Origin: Chloroflexota bacterium
GTDB lineage: Bacteria > Chloroflexota > Anaerolineae > Aggregatilineales > Phototrophicaceae
Assembly: GCA_026706395.1 (NCBI GenBank)
Contig: JAPOYU010000018.1
Location: 1-13,199, forward strand
Direction: 5' to 3'
DNA: 13,199 bases
Part shown: piece after piece, positions 1-6,699 of the stretch
Numbering within the stretch: the first letter of the stretch is position 1
How the letters are laid out: every line of letters begins with the position of its first letter
Made by a program: the position numbers and the translations under genes
The notes under the pieces: generated by a model
Told to the model about the DNA's origin: nothing
Databases searched by the model: none
What the model saw: only the letters and a program-made list of their open reading frames with translations

Positions 1-8
1 CTGAGCAT

Positions 9-48
9 CTAGTATACTCTCTTTACTAGGTGTCCAGTTTTTCAGGAC
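9..48. repeat. Two small inverted repeats downstream of the CNNM gene
   Basis: Two short dyads lie next to each other: CTAGTA (9-14) with TACTAG (24-29), and GTCC (32-35) with GGAC (45-48) enclosing a run of five T. They sit just past the stop codon of the minus-strand CNNM gene. They could be a weak transcription end signal, or the edge of a decayed mobile element. Neither reading is secure, because the stems are short and the window begins here. Confidence 0.25.
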
Positions 49-50
49 CA

Positions 51-1358
51 CTACAGGGGCAATACAGCATCCGCGTCGCTCGGGAGCTTGCGCACCTTGA
101 CCTTGCGGATGCGGTGGCCATCAATCGACAGCACGGTCATGCGCAGGATGTCGGTTTCGATTACCTCGTCCGCCAGTGGCACGCGCCCCAAAGCCAAATA
201 GATATAACCGCCGAGCGTATCGGCGTCGCTCGTGTCGATGGAGCAGGCGAGCAGCGCGTTGAGGTCATCGAGGTCCATGCTGGCTTCGATCAAATAAGCG
301 CCATCGCCGACTTCAACATAATCTTCTTCTTCGCCAAAGTCATGCTCATCGCGGATATCGCCCACGATCTCCTCGATCAAATCTTCGATTGTAACCAAGC
401 CGGACGTGCCGCCGTATTCGTCAACGACCACCGCCAAATGCACGTTCTTCGCCTGCAATTCCTTCAGCAGCGCGTCAGCTCGCTTCGTCTCGGGCACGAA
501 AGACACCGCGCGCACGAGCTCGTCAATTCGCTGGCTGGCGAAGTCCTGCCCGTCTTTCACCGCCGTCAGAATGTCTTTCGCGTAAAGCAAGCCTTTGACA
601 TTGTCGATGCTGTCCTCATAAACGGGAATGCGCGAGAAGCCCGACTCGACAAAGGCGGCCAGCGCGTCTCTGATCGATGCGCTCGCCTCTAGCGCGACGA
701 TATCGATGCGCGGCGTCATCAATTCGCGCGCGCTGCTCTCGTCCAGCTGCAGCACCGACGCGATCATATCTTTCTCCTCTTCTTCAATCAGACCGCCGCT
801 ATGGCTGGCATGGACCAGGGACATGATTTCTTCTTCGGTAACCTGGTTAACCATCATCAGGGCATCGCCGCCGAAAAGACGCGAAATCAGGCGGCTGAGC
901 AACAGCATGAGCGCGGTCGCCGGCGAGACGATCGCATGCAGAACAGCGATCGGCGTAATGGCAAGCAGGGACAAGGTCTCGGCTTGGGCGGAACCGAGCG
1001 CTTCCGGCACGAGATCGCCGACGATGAGCGTCAAGCCGGCGCCCAGGATCACGGCAGCGGCCGCCAGCAGCAGCCGCGCCCCAGCCTCATTGCTGCCGGC
1101 GCCTTCGATCAATAACAGCACGAGAAGCGCCGCCACCGCTATCCGCGTCAATATATGGGTGACGCTAATCGTCATGCCCAGGCGGATCGGATCGTCTGTC
1201 AGCGTCAAGTAGCGCCGGGCGGTCGCGTCGCCCTCGTCGGCGCGCTCGCGCATGACGGATGCCGACACATTCTGCAGCGCCGCGTTCAGCAGGCTGACGA
1301 TCGCGTGCGCGCCAAGCGCAAGGCACACAAGCAGCAACAAAATTGCGCTCTCGTTCAT
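51..1358 (-). CDS. CNNM/CBS-domain transporter (CorC/HlyC hemolysin-like family)
   Basis: This is an inner-membrane protein of 435 residues of the DUF21-CBS-CorC family, whose studied members export or handle Mg2+ or Co2+. The name hemolysin is historical. The N-terminal half (about 1-165) is the CNNM/DUF21 membrane domain with several hydrophobic helices and the stretch IVGDLVPEAL (112-121). A CBS pair follows (about 213-335) with MTPRIDIV, GFSRIPVYED and the hallmark VVDEYGGTSGLVTIEDLIEE. The last 90 residues form the CorC_HlyC domain. I chose the ATG at 1358 because the protein then opens directly into the first helix. A GTG at 1409 would add 17 basic residues. Neither start has a good Shine-Dalgarno sequence. 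The family call is firm, the transported ion is unknown. It is last on the minus strand after an SDR gene, across a 190-base gap. Confidence 0.93.
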   Translation of the reverse strand: MNESAILLLLVCLALGAHAIVSLLNAALQNVSASVMRERADEGDATARRYLTLTDDPIRLGMTISVTHILTRIAVAALLVLLLIEGAGSNEAGARLLLAAAAVILGAGLTLIVGDLVPEALGSAQAETLSLLAITPIAVLHAIVSPATALMLLLSRLISRLFGGDALMMVNQVTEEEIMSLVHASHSGGLIEEEEKDMIASVLQLDESSARELMTPRIDIVALEASASIRDALAAFVESGFSRIPVYEDSIDNVKGLLYAKDILTAVKDGQDFASQRIDELVRAVSFVPETKRADALLKELQAKNVHLAVVVDEYGGTSGLVTIEDLIEEIVGDIRDEHDFGEEEDYVEVGDGAYLIEASMDLDDLNALLACSIDTSDADTLGGYIYLALGRVPLADEVIETDILRMTVLSIDGHRIRKVKVRKLPSDADAVLPL

Positions 1359-1508
1359 TCGCCGCGCGCTACCGACCCGCCGCCCCTGAACGCGAACAGC
1401 GCCGACCACGAATTCTCATGAACGGCTGCCGCTCTTACTATGTGCTTGGGACTCCGGGAGTTAGGGTCGTCCACTAGGTTTTTGGAACTCTATTGACACA
1501 GTGGCGAG

Positions 1509-1538
1509 AGTGTACCACATCAAAACGGCATCACGCAA
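1509..1538 (-). promoter_or_regulatory. Weak candidate promoter for the CNNM gene
   Basis: The gap between the CNNM start and the SDR stop (1359-1551) contains, read on the minus strand, TTGCGT (1538-1533), 18 bases, then TACACT (1514-1509) in the context GGTACACT. The match to the sigma-70 consensus is modest (3/6 and 4/6). Placement would give a leader of about 145 bases to the ATG at 1358. Nothing else convincing was found in this gap apart from a small ACTCC/GGAGT palindrome near 1451-1461. Confidence 0.25.
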
Positions 1539-1551
1539 GGCAGGGGGATTT

Positions 1552-2412
1552 TCAGGCGAACGGCGCCCCATCCCAATTGTAGCGCGCCCGCCAACCCAGC
1601 AGACGCTCAGCTTTGCCGCTATCCACCGGGCTAACCCGCCCGCGAATATGATCGGCAATCGGATAATCGCCCGCAAAGTGACGCGCCATCAAATCCCGTA
1701 TGTCATCGCTTCGGTAGATGATGGGCGCGCAGATGTAGAAAGCTTCGTGGCCGGGCGCCTCATATTCCATCGCCAGGCGGCAAGCCAAGGCGGCGTCGCG
1801 CACATCGACGAAGGTCCAGAAGGCGCCATAAGTCGAGACATCGTCAGTCGGTTCCGCGCGCGCTTGCGGCAGCCAGGCTTGCGACGATTCATCCAGCACA
1901 GCCGTGAAGCGCAGGCTGGCCAGCGACATGTCAGGCGTGCGGCGCAGGTATCCTTCCGCCAGTTCTTCGCCAATCATTTTCGAGAGCCCGTAGCAATCCT
2001 GGGAGAGCAGCGGATGCGCCTCGTCAATTGGCAGATAATGAGGGTTGAAGGGGCGGTGGCGAAAGGCATAACCCAGGGCGGAAATACTGCTCGCCATCGT
2101 GATATTCCCAATGCCGAGAATCATCGCCGCCTCCAAGACATTGAAGGTCGAGATGACATTCGTGCGGAAGACGACTTCGGCGGTATGCGCGTCCGGCGAC
2201 GGGATGGCGGCCAGGTGGATCACGGCGTCCTGCCCCCGCATGACGCCCAGGACCTGGCTCAAGTCGGTGAAATCGACAATCTGCGTACCCCAAGGCTGCG
2301 TCGCCTTCAGATCAGCCGGCGTGACCTCATAGCCCTGCGCCTTCAACTCGGCGACCGTGGCGCGCCCGATGCGACCATCCGATCCGCTAACAAGCACTCT
2401 TTTGCCTGGCAT
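1552..2412 (-). CDS. NAD(P)-dependent epimerase/dehydratase family protein (extended SDR)
   Basis: This is a cytoplasmic Rossmann-fold enzyme of 286 residues. The N-terminus VLVSGSDGRIGRATV carries the glycine-rich nucleotide-binding motif of extended SDRs, and a DLKAT acidic residue after the second strand suggests preference for NAD. The catalytic set is visible: a serine in ITMASSISALGY and the YxxxK in YGLSKMIGEE. The C-terminal DSGKAERLLGW is typical of sugar epimerases and dehydrogenases. The substrate cannot be read from the sequence. Nearness to a sugar dehydrogenase and a mannonate dehydratase makes a sugar or uronate substrate plausible. The start is supported by a GGGGAG ribosome site 8 bases upstream. 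The gene follows the PQQ dehydrogenase by 62 bases on the same strand and may be cotranscribed with it. A dyad fills part of that gap. Confidence 0.9.
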   Translation of the reverse strand: MPGKRVLVSGSDGRIGRATVAELKAQGYEVTPADLKATQPWGTQIVDFTDLSQVLGVMRGQDAVIHLAAIPSPDAHTAEVVFRTNVISTFNVLEAAMILGIGNITMASSISALGYAFRHRPFNPHYLPIDEAHPLLSQDCYGLSKMIGEELAEGYLRRTPDMSLASLRFTAVLDESSQAWLPQARAEPTDDVSTYGAFWTFVDVRDAALACRLAMEYEAPGHEAFYICAPIIYRSDDIRDLMARHFAGDYPIADHIRGRVSPVDSGKAERLLGWRARYNWDGAPFA

Positions 2413-2425
2413 GTCAGACTCTCCC

Positions 2426-2456
2426 CTTAAGCCAGTAGCGCCTTTGCGCGCTTAAG
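2426..2456. promoter_or_regulatory. Inverted repeat beside the SDR ribosome binding site
   Basis: The outer arms CTTAAGC (2426-2432) and GCTTAAG (2450-2456) are perfect complements. Inside them GCGC (2438-2441) pairs with GCGC (2446-2449) around a CTTT loop. On the minus strand the dyad ends right at the Shine-Dalgarno sequence of the SDR gene and lies between it and the stop of the PQQ dehydrogenase gene. It could be a transcript hairpin that tunes or separates expression of the two genes, or an operator. No T-run follows, so a classical terminator is unlikely. Confidence 0.45.
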
Positions 2457-2474
2457 ACTAGTACGTTCTTCTCC

Positions 2475-4109
2475 TCAGCGCTCGTAGCGCCATGACAGCG
2501 CCTCGCCTGAGATGAGCAGCTGCAGGTCGTCCACATAATGGGCGCCGCCCTCATCGTATACCCTAACATGATACACAGCCCCGTCATCGGATGCGGCGAC
2601 GAAAGCCGCCTCGACCGTCCAGCCAAAGCGTTCGCTTTGCATCTTCAGCACAACGTCGGCGCTCAATTCGCGCGGGTCGATATTGGCGACGAAGCCGCAG
2701 CCGCCGCTGTCGCAGGCGTAGATGTGAAACGCGCCATAATGCTGCTGAAACATCTTCACCTCGACGCCCGGCGCTTTGCTGAAGAAAAAGTCCTCATCGC
2801 AGGCATCGCCCACCCCCGCCGCTCCCCAGTTATCCGCTTGGTCGCGGTTGGCGACCAGCGGGCAATTATCGCTTTCGTTGGGCACAGCATCGTCATCGTT
2901 ATCGCCTTCCGGCGCATGAATCAGTTTCCACAGCTTGCCATCGAAACTGGCGACATACAACTCGCCAAAGACATCCTCGCCGATTGCGGTGACGTTCAAG
3001 TCGGTATCGAAGAATTTCTCGGTATGCCAGCCCGCTTCATCTTCCCACAGGCGCCAAAGATCGCCGTGGCAGTAGTCGCTATAAACGTAGGCGCCTTGAA
3101 GCTCAGGCAGGGCGCCGCCGCGATACACATGGCCGCCGATGACCGCGCAGCCCACCGGTATGCTCCCGTCATATCCGAGGGGCTTCATATGCGGATAGGC
3201 CAAGACGGGAAACCGAAATCCTGCAGCCGCTTCAGAGGCGGATTGCGCCGTAACATCTTCCGGCTCGACGAGCAATTCGCCTTCGAACAGCCGCCAGCCA
3301 AAGTTGTCGCCGCCCCCGCTCTCCGCCGGCAGATAGTTGATTTCCTCGCGGCTCGCCCAGCCCACATCGGCAATGTACAGCGCCCGCGAGCCAGGCGCGA
3401 AGCTGAACTTCCAGGGGTTGCGCAAGCCCAGCAGCCAGATTTCCGGCCGGTATCCGGCCGCATCGACGAAGGGATTGTCCGCCGGAATTACGTAGGGCAA
3501 GCCGCCGCTGACATCGAGCCGCAGGATTTTACCGCGAAGATCGTCCCGGTTTTGACCGGTCGAATCCTGAACGTCCGATATGCCGCCATCGCCCACCGAC
3601 AGATAGAGATAGCCCTCCGGTCCAAATCTTAGATGTCCGCCTTTGTGCAGCGGCGACGCCTGCCGCACGGAGAGCAGCGCTTCCCCGGAATCTGGCAAGG
3701 CGACATAAGGATAGGCTGAGACTTGATAGCGCTCGAAGTGGAGCGTGAATTCGACATCGCTGTAGGCGACATAGAAAAAGCCGTTCTCGGCATAGCGCGG
3801 GTCAAAAGCCAAGCCCAGCAGGCCCTGTTCAACGCTTGCGCTCGCATCGACTTTAGCGCGCAAATCCAGGAAGGGTCTCGGCAGAAACTCCTCATCCTCC
3901 AGCACGAGGATGCGCCCAGATCGTTCGGTAACGAAGAGAAGATCACCCCCGGCCTGGGCCAAGCCCGTCGGCTGCTTGATGCGCCCGCCGATTCTGTCCA
4001 AGGCATAGTACTGGGTCGCGCCGTTTTGCCCAAGCGCCGGTGCGACCATAAGAGCCCAAAGCAGGCAGCCGCTGAAAACCAGAATGAGTAAGAATCGGCG
4101 CATTTGCAT
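2475..4109 (-). CDS. Exported PQQ-dependent sugar dehydrogenase (GSDH/sorbosone family) with TSP3-like tail
   Basis: This 544-residue protein is probably an extracytoplasmic aldose-type dehydrogenase that oxidises sugars with PQQ and Ca2+. Residues 1-27 form a signal peptide (MRRF, hydrophobic core, APALG). The six-bladed beta-propeller spans about 35-398, with family motifs LLGLAFDPRYAENGFFYVAYS, LHKGGHLRFGPEGYLYLSVGDGG (His155, the likely catalytic base by family analogy), GLRNPWKFSF and GGGDNFGWRLFEG. After the propeller, residues 403-438 hold an Asp-rich thrombospondin-type-3-like calcium motif (DNDDD, then DNCPLVANRDQADNWG, then GDACD). About 105 further residues follow with Cys466 and Cys471. 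The ATG at 4109 is preferred; one at 4103 is also possible. A longer reading to 4217 would hide the signal peptide. The exact sugar and true PQQ dependence are not shown, and no PQQ synthesis genes are in the window. Confidence 0.9.
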   Translation of the reverse strand: MQMRRFLLILVFSGCLLWALMVAPALGQNGATQYYALDRIGGRIKQPTGLAQAGGDLLFVTERSGRILVLEDEEFLPRPFLDLRAKVDASASVEQGLLGLAFDPRYAENGFFYVAYSDVEFTLHFERYQVSAYPYVALPDSGEALLSVRQASPLHKGGHLRFGPEGYLYLSVGDGGISDVQDSTGQNRDDLRGKILRLDVSGGLPYVIPADNPFVDAAGYRPEIWLLGLRNPWKFSFAPGSRALYIADVGWASREEINYLPAESGGGDNFGWRLFEGELLVEPEDVTAQSASEAAAGFRFPVLAYPHMKPLGYDGSIPVGCAVIGGHVYRGGALPELQGAYVYSDYCHGDLWRLWEDEAGWHTEKFFDTDLNVTAIGEDVFGELYVASFDGKLWKLIHAPEGDNDDDAVPNESDNCPLVANRDQADNWGAAGVGDACDEDFFFSKAPGVEVKMFQQHYGAFHIYACDSGGCGFVANIDPRELSADVVLKMQSERFGWTVEAAFVAASDDGAVYHVRVYDEGGAHYVDDLQLLISGEALSWRYER

Positions 4110-4156
4110 TTTCAAAGCGTCCGTAGCGGGATCTTGAATTGCCGCCTTGCTCGCAG

Positions 4157-4185
4157 AGTATAGCCAGCGCCAGCCCGCCTGACCA
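4157..4185 (-). promoter_or_regulatory. Candidate promoter of the PQQ-type sugar dehydrogenase gene
   Basis: Read on the minus strand: TGGTCA (4185-4180), a 17-base spacer, and TATACT (4162-4157). That is 4/6 and 5/6 of the sigma-70 consensus at ideal spacing. Transcription would start near 4150, about 40 bases before the ATG at 4109. The intergenic space 4110-4270 is shared with the divergent mannonate dehydratase gene. I could not assign a convincing plus-strand promoter there. Confidence 0.45.
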
Positions 4186-4258
4186 TTGCCTGATTTTCCG
4201 CGCGGATGAGCCGACAAGTAAGGTACACTTGAATCCGTGCAGCGTTATCGACAGCGCA

Positions 4259-4273
4259 AGGAGGCTACCCGTG
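4259..4273 (+). promoter_or_regulatory. Ribosome binding site that fixes the GTG start of the UxuA-like gene
   Basis: The sequence AAGGAGG (4259-4265 within GCAAGGAGGC) lies about 6 bases before GTG at 4271. This strong Shine-Dalgarno sequence decides against the upstream ATG at 4139, which would add 44 residues of non-family sequence overlapping the divergent promoter region. Confidence 0.8.
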
Positions 4274-5320
4274 ACCCAAGAAATGCGAGTTGCGCTGGGG
4301 CAGCATTCCTCAGCCACGCACGAATATCTGACATTCGCCAAGCAGCTGGGCGTCGGCGGCGTGCAATTCAACATGATCGGCAAGGGCATTGATCTGATCC
4401 CCGAAGATATTGACCTGCCGGAGGACAAGGGCTACTGGGAAGTCGACGATCTCAAGCGCTTGAAGCAGCGGGTCAACGATTACGAGCTGGAGCTGGAAGC
4501 GATTGAAAACGTGCCGCGCCATTTCTACATAGACGCCATGCTGAATGGAGCCCGTCGCGACGAGCAGATCGCCAACTACCAGACGCTCGTGCGCAATATG
4601 GGCGAGGCCCGCATCCCCATCCTCGGCTTGAACTGGATGCCCAACCTAGTCTGGCGCACGCCCATGGCTCTCGGCCGCGGTGGCGTCAAAGTGACGGCTT
4701 TCGATATGGAGCGGGCGCTGGCCGGCGAGGTCATCACGGGCATTCAGCAAGTGCCCGAGGCCGCAGACCGCCAATACAGCGAAGATGAGATCTTCGACAA
4801 TTACGTCGCTTTCATGCAGGCGGTGATACCAGTCGCGGAAGGAGCCGGCGTCAAGATCGCGCTGCATCCGGATGATCCGCCAGTTCCGTCGTTGGGCGGC
4901 ATCGCCCGCATCTTCTACAAGCCGGAGAATTTCAAGCGCGCGCTGGAGGCTGTTCCCAGCCCCAATCACGGGCTGGATTTCTGCATGGGCTGCTTCTCGG
5001 AAATGGTCTACGCCGATCAAAGCAATAACGATGGCGTGCTCGCAGCCATGCGCTACTTCGGCGAGCGCGGCAAGATCTTTTACGTGCACTTCCGCGATGT
5101 CCAGGGCTGCGTGCCCAAGTTCCAGGAATGCTTCCCCGGCGAGGGCAATATGAACGTGGTGGCGGCGATCCGTACGCTAAAAGAAGTCGGCTTTACCGGC
5201 TTCATCATCGACGACCACGTGCCGGAGATGATCAATGACGACAGTTGGCGCCACCGCGGCCACGCCTATTCGACCGGCTACATCATGGCGCTCGTGGATG
5301 CGGTCAATCAATTGACCTAA
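4271..5320 (+). CDS. uxuA: Mannonate dehydratase, UxuA/ManD family
   Basis: The predicted 349-residue TIM-barrel enzyme would dehydrate D-mannonate to 2-keto-3-deoxy-D-gluconate, a step in hexuronate breakdown. The divalent-metal ligands known for the family (His, Cys, His, Asp) can all be found: His199 in LHPDDPPVPSLGG, Cys238 in GLDFCMGC, His273 in YVHFRDV, and Asp314 or Asp315 in IIDDHVPEM. Spacing and total length fit the shorter bacterial ManD type. The start is GTG with a strong ribosome site. The gene stands alone on the plus strand, divergent from the PQQ sugar dehydrogenase and convergent with the MFS gene, whose stop is 6 bases away. UxuA-like proteins in large environmental lineages may act on other sugar acids, so the family is firm and the exact substrate less so. 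Confidence 0.88.
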   Translation: MTQEMRVALGQHSSATHEYLTFAKQLGVGGVQFNMIGKGIDLIPEDIDLPEDKGYWEVDDLKRLKQRVNDYELELEAIENVPRHFYIDAMLNGARRDEQIANYQTLVRNMGEARIPILGLNWMPNLVWRTPMALGRGGVKVTAFDMERALAGEVITGIQQVPEAADRQYSEDEIFDNYVAFMQAVIPVAEGAGVKIALHPDDPPVPSLGGIARIFYKPENFKRALEAVPSPNHGLDFCMGCFSEMVYADQSNNDGVLAAMRYFGERGKIFYVHFRDVQGCVPKFQECFPGEGNMNVVAAIRTLKEVGFTGFIIDDHVPEMINDDSWRHRGHAYSTGYIMALVDAVNQLT

Positions 5321-5326
5321 TGTCGA

Positions 5327-6526
5327 TTAAAGCGCCTTCGCCACAGGCCGCTTGACATCCCGCCAGACGATCGCCTCAAACAGAAAGAAGGTGATGAGTC
5401 CGATCACGAAGACATATCGCGGGATGATTTCCATGCCGGCCATCTCGGCTAGGATGCCGCCCAGCCAGGGCACGAGCGCCAAACCCAGTCTCGCGCCCGT
5501 GAATTGCAGCCCCATCGCGTTGGCTGTATGCGCGCTGCCCAAGCGCGCCGGCGTTTCCGATGCCATCAGCGGCGCGAAAGGCGCGATCGCAAAGCCGATC
5601 AGCGCCAAACCCAGCAAGCTGGCGAAGGGGCTCAGGTTGATCGCCAACAAAGCCGCGCCAATCATGATGCCGATATTGTTCAGGCGTAGAAAGCCGCTGC
5701 TGCTGATGCGCGTGATAATGAAGCCAGCCGCAAATCGGCTGAGGCTCAGGCTCGCCCAGTATATGCTCACCCAGGTTGCCGCCGCCTTCGGTTCAAGCGA
5801 GCGCGCGTCAATCAGGAAGCTGTTGGCAAATTGACCGGCGACCAGTTCGTTTCCAGTCGCCATCAGCCAGGCGGCTGTCAAGAGCCACATGATCGGCAGG
5901 CGCATAGTCTGCCGCATACTGGCATGGCTGGACTTGACGCCCTTTGTTTTCGCCTCGCTGATTCGCCATTGATCCCGAGTCAGGTAGAATAGCGCGAACA
6001 TCACGAGGCGCGTCCCCGCGAAAATGACGTAAATCCAGCGCCAGCCGAGGGCGAAATCCAGCACGATTGTGGTGACGACAAAGGGTCCGATTGTCGTGCC
6101 GATGCCGAAGCTGCCGTGCAGCCAATTCATGCGGCGCGCGCTGAAATTGACCGCGGCGAAAGCGTTCAAGCCGACAGCCAATACGCCCGAGCCAAAGCCG
6201 CTGCCCAGCGCGATGAGCATGACCGCCAGCCAGGATGGCGCCAGCGCGAAGGCGAGCATGCTGAGGGCGCCAATCGCCAAGCCTCCCATCATCACGTTCG
6301 CAATGCCGAAGCGGCCGATGATTGGACCGCTAAACGCGCTGGTGATCGTTCGCCCGACGGTCGCCGCCGTGACCATAGCGCCGAGCGCGCTTACGGTTAA
6401 GCCGAAGTCAGCCTGTATGTAAATCCACACCACGCCCAGCGCGCCGCCGTTGATGCCGCCCATGACGAAGACCAGGCAGGAAAGCAGCCATAGCTTAAAA
6501 CTGTCGTCTTGAATTCGTGGCCGCAA
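5327..6526 (-). CDS. MFS transporter, 12 transmembrane helices
   Basis: This is an inner-membrane secondary carrier of 399 residues, the usual MFS length. The first helix starts at about residue 9 (LWLLSCLVFVMGG). The first half contains AMVTAATVGRTITSAFSGPIIGRFG, matching the MFS loop 2-3 region. A basic loop near the middle (about 190-210) separates two sets of six helices. The chosen start is TTG at 6526, with GGGAAGG about 8 bases upstream. The open frame extends to 6970, but that extra part overlaps MurJ and reads as arginine-rich non-family sequence. The substrate is unknown. The convergent mannonate dehydratase makes a sugar or sugar acid a reasonable guess only. No terminator is visible in the 6-base gap to that gene. 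Confidence 0.87.
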   Translation of the reverse strand: MRPRIQDDSFKLWLLSCLVFVMGGINGGALGVVWIYIQADFGLTVSALGAMVTAATVGRTITSAFSGPIIGRFGIANVMMGGLAIGALSMLAFALAPSWLAVMLIALGSGFGSGVLAVGLNAFAAVNFSARRMNWLHGSFGIGTTIGPFVVTTIVLDFALGWRWIYVIFAGTRLVMFALFYLTRDQWRISEAKTKGVKSSHASMRQTMRLPIMWLLTAAWLMATGNELVAGQFANSFLIDARSLEPKAAATWVSIYWASLSLSRFAAGFIITRISSSGFLRLNNIGIMIGAALLAINLSPFASLLGLALIGFAIAPFAPLMASETPARLGSAHTANAMGLQFTGARLGLALVPWLGGILAEMAGMEIIPRYVFVIGLITFFLFEAIVWRDVKRPVAKAL

Positions 6527-6580
6527 TTGCCAAACCTTCCCGGCGCGAACGCCGCTACAGTCCGCCGCAGCGCAAAATCC

Positions 6581-6652
6581 GTAGGGGCGACTGATGGTCA
6601 GTGTCGGCGGTCGGTGTCTTCGCGACCTACGCGACCCTGTGAGTCGCCCGCC
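6581..6652. repeat. GTAGGGGCGA-type palindrome, copy 1 (long loop)
   Basis: The element begins GTAGGGGCGACT. The arm GGGCGACT (6585-6592) is a perfect complement of AGTCGCCC (6642-6649), and the end reads GTCGCCCGCCC. It lies in the 173-base gap between MurJ and the MFS gene, together with copy 2. The shared ends with copy 2 point to a dispersed intergenic repeat family and not to chance. Confidence 0.6.
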
Positions 6653-6666
6653 CAAATCTAATCGAT

Positions 6667-6692
6667 GTAGGGGCGATCCTTGGGTCGCCCGC
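6667..6692. repeat. GTAGGGGCGA-type palindrome, copy 2 (tight hairpin)
   Basis: This copy starts GTAGGGGCGATCC and ends GGGTCGCCCGCC. GGGCGATCC (6671-6679) pairs with GGGTCGCCC (6682-6690) over nine positions with one G-T pair and almost no loop. It lies 8 bases past the MurJ stop. It may stabilise or end the MurJ message, but the repeated form of the element suggests a mobile or REP-like origin. Confidence 0.6.
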
Positions 6693-6699
6693 CGCGCCG

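Noticed and set aside
25..1500. Possible insertion-sequence ends flanking the CNNM gene (ACTAGGT followed by a T-run near 25-48 and near 1473-1485)
   Set aside because: The shared stretch is only about 7 bases, no transposase is present and the enclosed gene is an ordinary chromosomal one.
1493..1521. TTGACA on the plus strand at 1493-1498 as a promoter
   Set aside because: No -10 box at suitable distance and no plus-strand gene downstream.
1501..2430. Plus-strand open frame (309 codons) opposite the SDR gene
   Set aside because: Arginine-rich and motif-free, antisense to a convincing SDR; a composition shadow.
2538..3632. Long plus-strand open frame (364 codons) opposite the sugar dehydrogenase
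   Set aside because: It lies fully antisense to a gene with clear family motifs. Its translation has no recognisable motif and reflects stop-poor GC-rich antisense frames.
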